A stretch of 33,600 bases of DNA from Flavobacteriales bacterium (GTDB lineage Bacteria > Bacteroidota > Bacteroidia > Flavobacteriales_D > Crocinitomicaceae), in contig CANMTO010000029.1 of NCBI GenBank assembly GCA_947500755.1, positions 1-33,600 of the forward strand. Reading direction: 5' to 3'. The notes beneath the pieces are model-generated. The model had not been told where the DNA came from, ran no database searches, and was given only the letters and a program-made list of their open reading frames with translations. Shown here piece by piece: positions 32,494-33,600 of the stretch. Position 1 is the stretch's first letter. The number at the start of each line of letters is the position of its first letter. A program made the position numbers and the translations under genes.

Positions 32494-33600
32494 TTAAAAC
32501 CCGTCGGTCGTATAAATTAGGGTATTTGCCGTCGAGGAATATCCGGCAGCACCTCCCCCACCTGCAGCAGCTCCTGCGATGGCCGTCCATGCTGAACCGT
32601 TATAGTAATAAAATCCAGGTGTATTATCTGATTGATAAATCAATAATCCAGTTGCCGGGGTTGAAATTGCATTACGTTGGGTTTGAGTCATAGTCGGTAG
32701 CAAAATTCCTTTCGTTGTAGAATTTACTTCCAAGGCAGCAGATGCACTTGGCGATACGGTACCGATACCTACACTTGATCCGTTGTTAAAAACATTAGCG
32801 CTATTTAATACCCATTGCGAACCATCCCAATACGGGGTGTTACCAACAGCAGAACCACTGGCCAATAGTCCGGCAAGACCTTGGGGACCTTGAGGACCTA
32901 CTGCTCCCGTCAATCCTGTTGCTCCCGCGGGACCTTGTGGACCGGCAACACCTGCTGGACCCTGGAGGCCAGTTGCACCAGTTAAACCTGTTGCACCCAC
33001 TGGACCTTGAGGGCCTGCTACGCCAGTTGCGCCCGTTAAACCTACAGGGCCCGCTGGACCTGTTGCACCAGCTGGACCTTGAGGACCTGCTACGCCAGTT
33101 GCGCCCGTTAAACCTGTAGGACCCGATGGACCAGCTGCACCCGCTGGGCCTTGAGGACCTGCTACGCCAGTTGCGCCCGTTAAACCTGTGAGACCCGCTG
33201 GACCTGTTGCACCAGCTGGACCTTGAGGACCTGCTACGCCAGTTGCGCCCGTTAAACCTACAGGGCCCGCTGGACCTGTTGCACCAGCTGGACCTTGAGG
33301 TCCGGCGACTCCTGCCGGACCTGCTACACCAGTTGCGCCTGTTAAACCCGTTGCACCCGTTGCTCCTGCAGCACCGGCATTTCCTTGAGGGCCTTTAATA
33401 TTCCCCGTTAAGGTCCATGTAGAGGCGGCAGATTTATAATGCACATCTCCTGTTGCGGTGTTGAGGTAAAAATCTCCCATACTGCCTAAGGCAGCTGCTG
33501 GAGCAGTTGCTCCATATCGCCATTGGTTTAATTGTACACCGGCCGTTTTTGCATACAAGGCATAAGGAGCACTCATAAGACGCTGCGAACCGTAATCTAA
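32494..33600 (-). CDS. Collagen-like Gly-X-Y repeat protein, 5'-truncated by window
   Basis: The frame is open to the window edge; the codons before the ATG at 33576 read LDYGSQRL, continuing into [13 protein letters not shown], a common lead-in of Bacteroidota collagen/tail-fibre-like proteins, so the true start is outside. The visible part is at least 368 residues. About 170 residues of uninterrupted Gly-X-Y (e.g. [19 protein letters not shown]) follow, then a C-terminal region with [20 protein letters not shown], a [16 protein letters not shown] segment and [11 protein letters not shown], as in phage-tail-like fibre proteins of Bacteroidota. A trimeric fibre is expected. It ends 5 nt before the first small paralogue, in the same operon. 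Confidence 0.85.
   Translation of the reverse strand, partial: LDYGSQRLMSAPYALYAKTAGVQLNQWRYGATAPAAALGSMGDFYLNTATGDVHYKSAASTWTLTGNIKGPQGNAGAAGATGATGLTGATGVAGPAGVAGPQGPAGATGPAGPVGLTGATGVAGPQGPAGATGPAGLTGLTGATGVAGPQGPAGAAGPSGPTGLTGATGVAGPQGPAGATGPAGPVGLTGATGVAGPQGPVGATGLTGATGLQGPAGVAGPQGPAGATGLTGAVGPQGPQGLAGLLASGSAVGNTPYWDGSQWVLNSANVFNNGSSVGIGTVSPSASAALEVNSTTKGILLPTMTQTQRNAISTPATGLLIYQSDNTPGFYYYNGSAWTAIAGAAAGGGGAAGYSSTANTLIYTTDGF
33010..33330. repeat. 72-bp tandem repeats in the collagen-like gene
   Basis: The marker CGCCAGTTGCGCCCGTTAAA recurs at 33021, 33093, 33165 and 33237, exactly 72 bp apart, with a diverged copy 90 bp further at 33327. Each 72-bp unit encodes 24 residues, that is eight Gly-X-Y triplets. 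Copies are nearly identical at DNA level. Confidence 0.9.

Noticed and set aside
28448-33600. Diversity-generating retroelement acting on the paralogue array
   Set aside because: No reverse transcriptase and no template/variable repeat pair is visible; variation spans whole genes rather than adenine-specific sites.

Overview
The window comes from a Bacteroidota chromosome, most likely order Flavobacteriales. The evidence is the recurring TAnnTTTG minus-7 promoter motif, type IX secretion (T9SS) sorting domains, a MoxR/DUF58 operon with DUF4129 and DUF4350 partners, an F1Fo ATP synthase operon without atpD/atpC, and a FISUMP-domain protein. A family-level placement (Crocinitomicaceae/Fluviicola-like) is only a guess.

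Positions 1-27,316 are dense housekeeping DNA. In order: a 5'-truncated DUF4129 gene, DUF4350, MoxR ATPase and DUF58 (one operon, 1-4666); Mn-type superoxide dismutase; a DUF47 + PiT phosphate transport pair; a secreted PA-domain protein with a T9SS tail and a strong terminator; metG; an orphan NarL-type response regulator (minus); the atpB-E-F-H-A-G operon (minus); hemJ (minus); a small secreted protein overlapping methylmalonyl-CoA epimerase; hemA-hemC-hemD; mnmE; a FISUMP protein, an RRM protein and a serine hydrolase lipoprotein (all minus); xseB; and purM. HemA, HemC and HemD convert glutamyl-tRNA towards uroporphyrinogen III, and HemJ acts later in the same heme pathway.

Positions 27,317-28,447 hold no protein gene. 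They carry tRNA-Ser(GCT), tRNA-Pro(TGG) and tRNA-Arg(TCT). The tRNA-Ser gene is followed by an 88-89 bp tandem repeat that re-copies the tRNA 3' end and is full of GAA-loop mini-hairpins. A degenerate tRNA-Arg-like sequence precedes tRNA-Arg. A 3.3-copy tandem repeat (units of 114, 114 and 96 bp), each with a long stem-loop, follows it.

Positions 28,448-33,600 (minus strand) form one tightly coupled accessory operon. It starts with a collagen-like Gly-X-Y protein (5' end outside the window), continues with nine tandem paralogues of a small exported protein (118-151 aa, signal peptide followed by GNLQFNQV, a VPAGKVWKIE motif, a WLPAGT motif and a terminal EFNIxP), and ends with a T9SS-tailed protein. 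Most junctions are 4-nt ATGA overlaps. I do not recognise the nine-member family; this array is the best candidate for an undescribed system, possibly a secreted fibre or adhesin set.

A second theme is promoter layout. In several genes (metG, hemJ, mnmE, xseB, probably the gene at 18043) TAnnTTTG ends 4-6 nt before the start codon, which predicts leaderless mRNAs.
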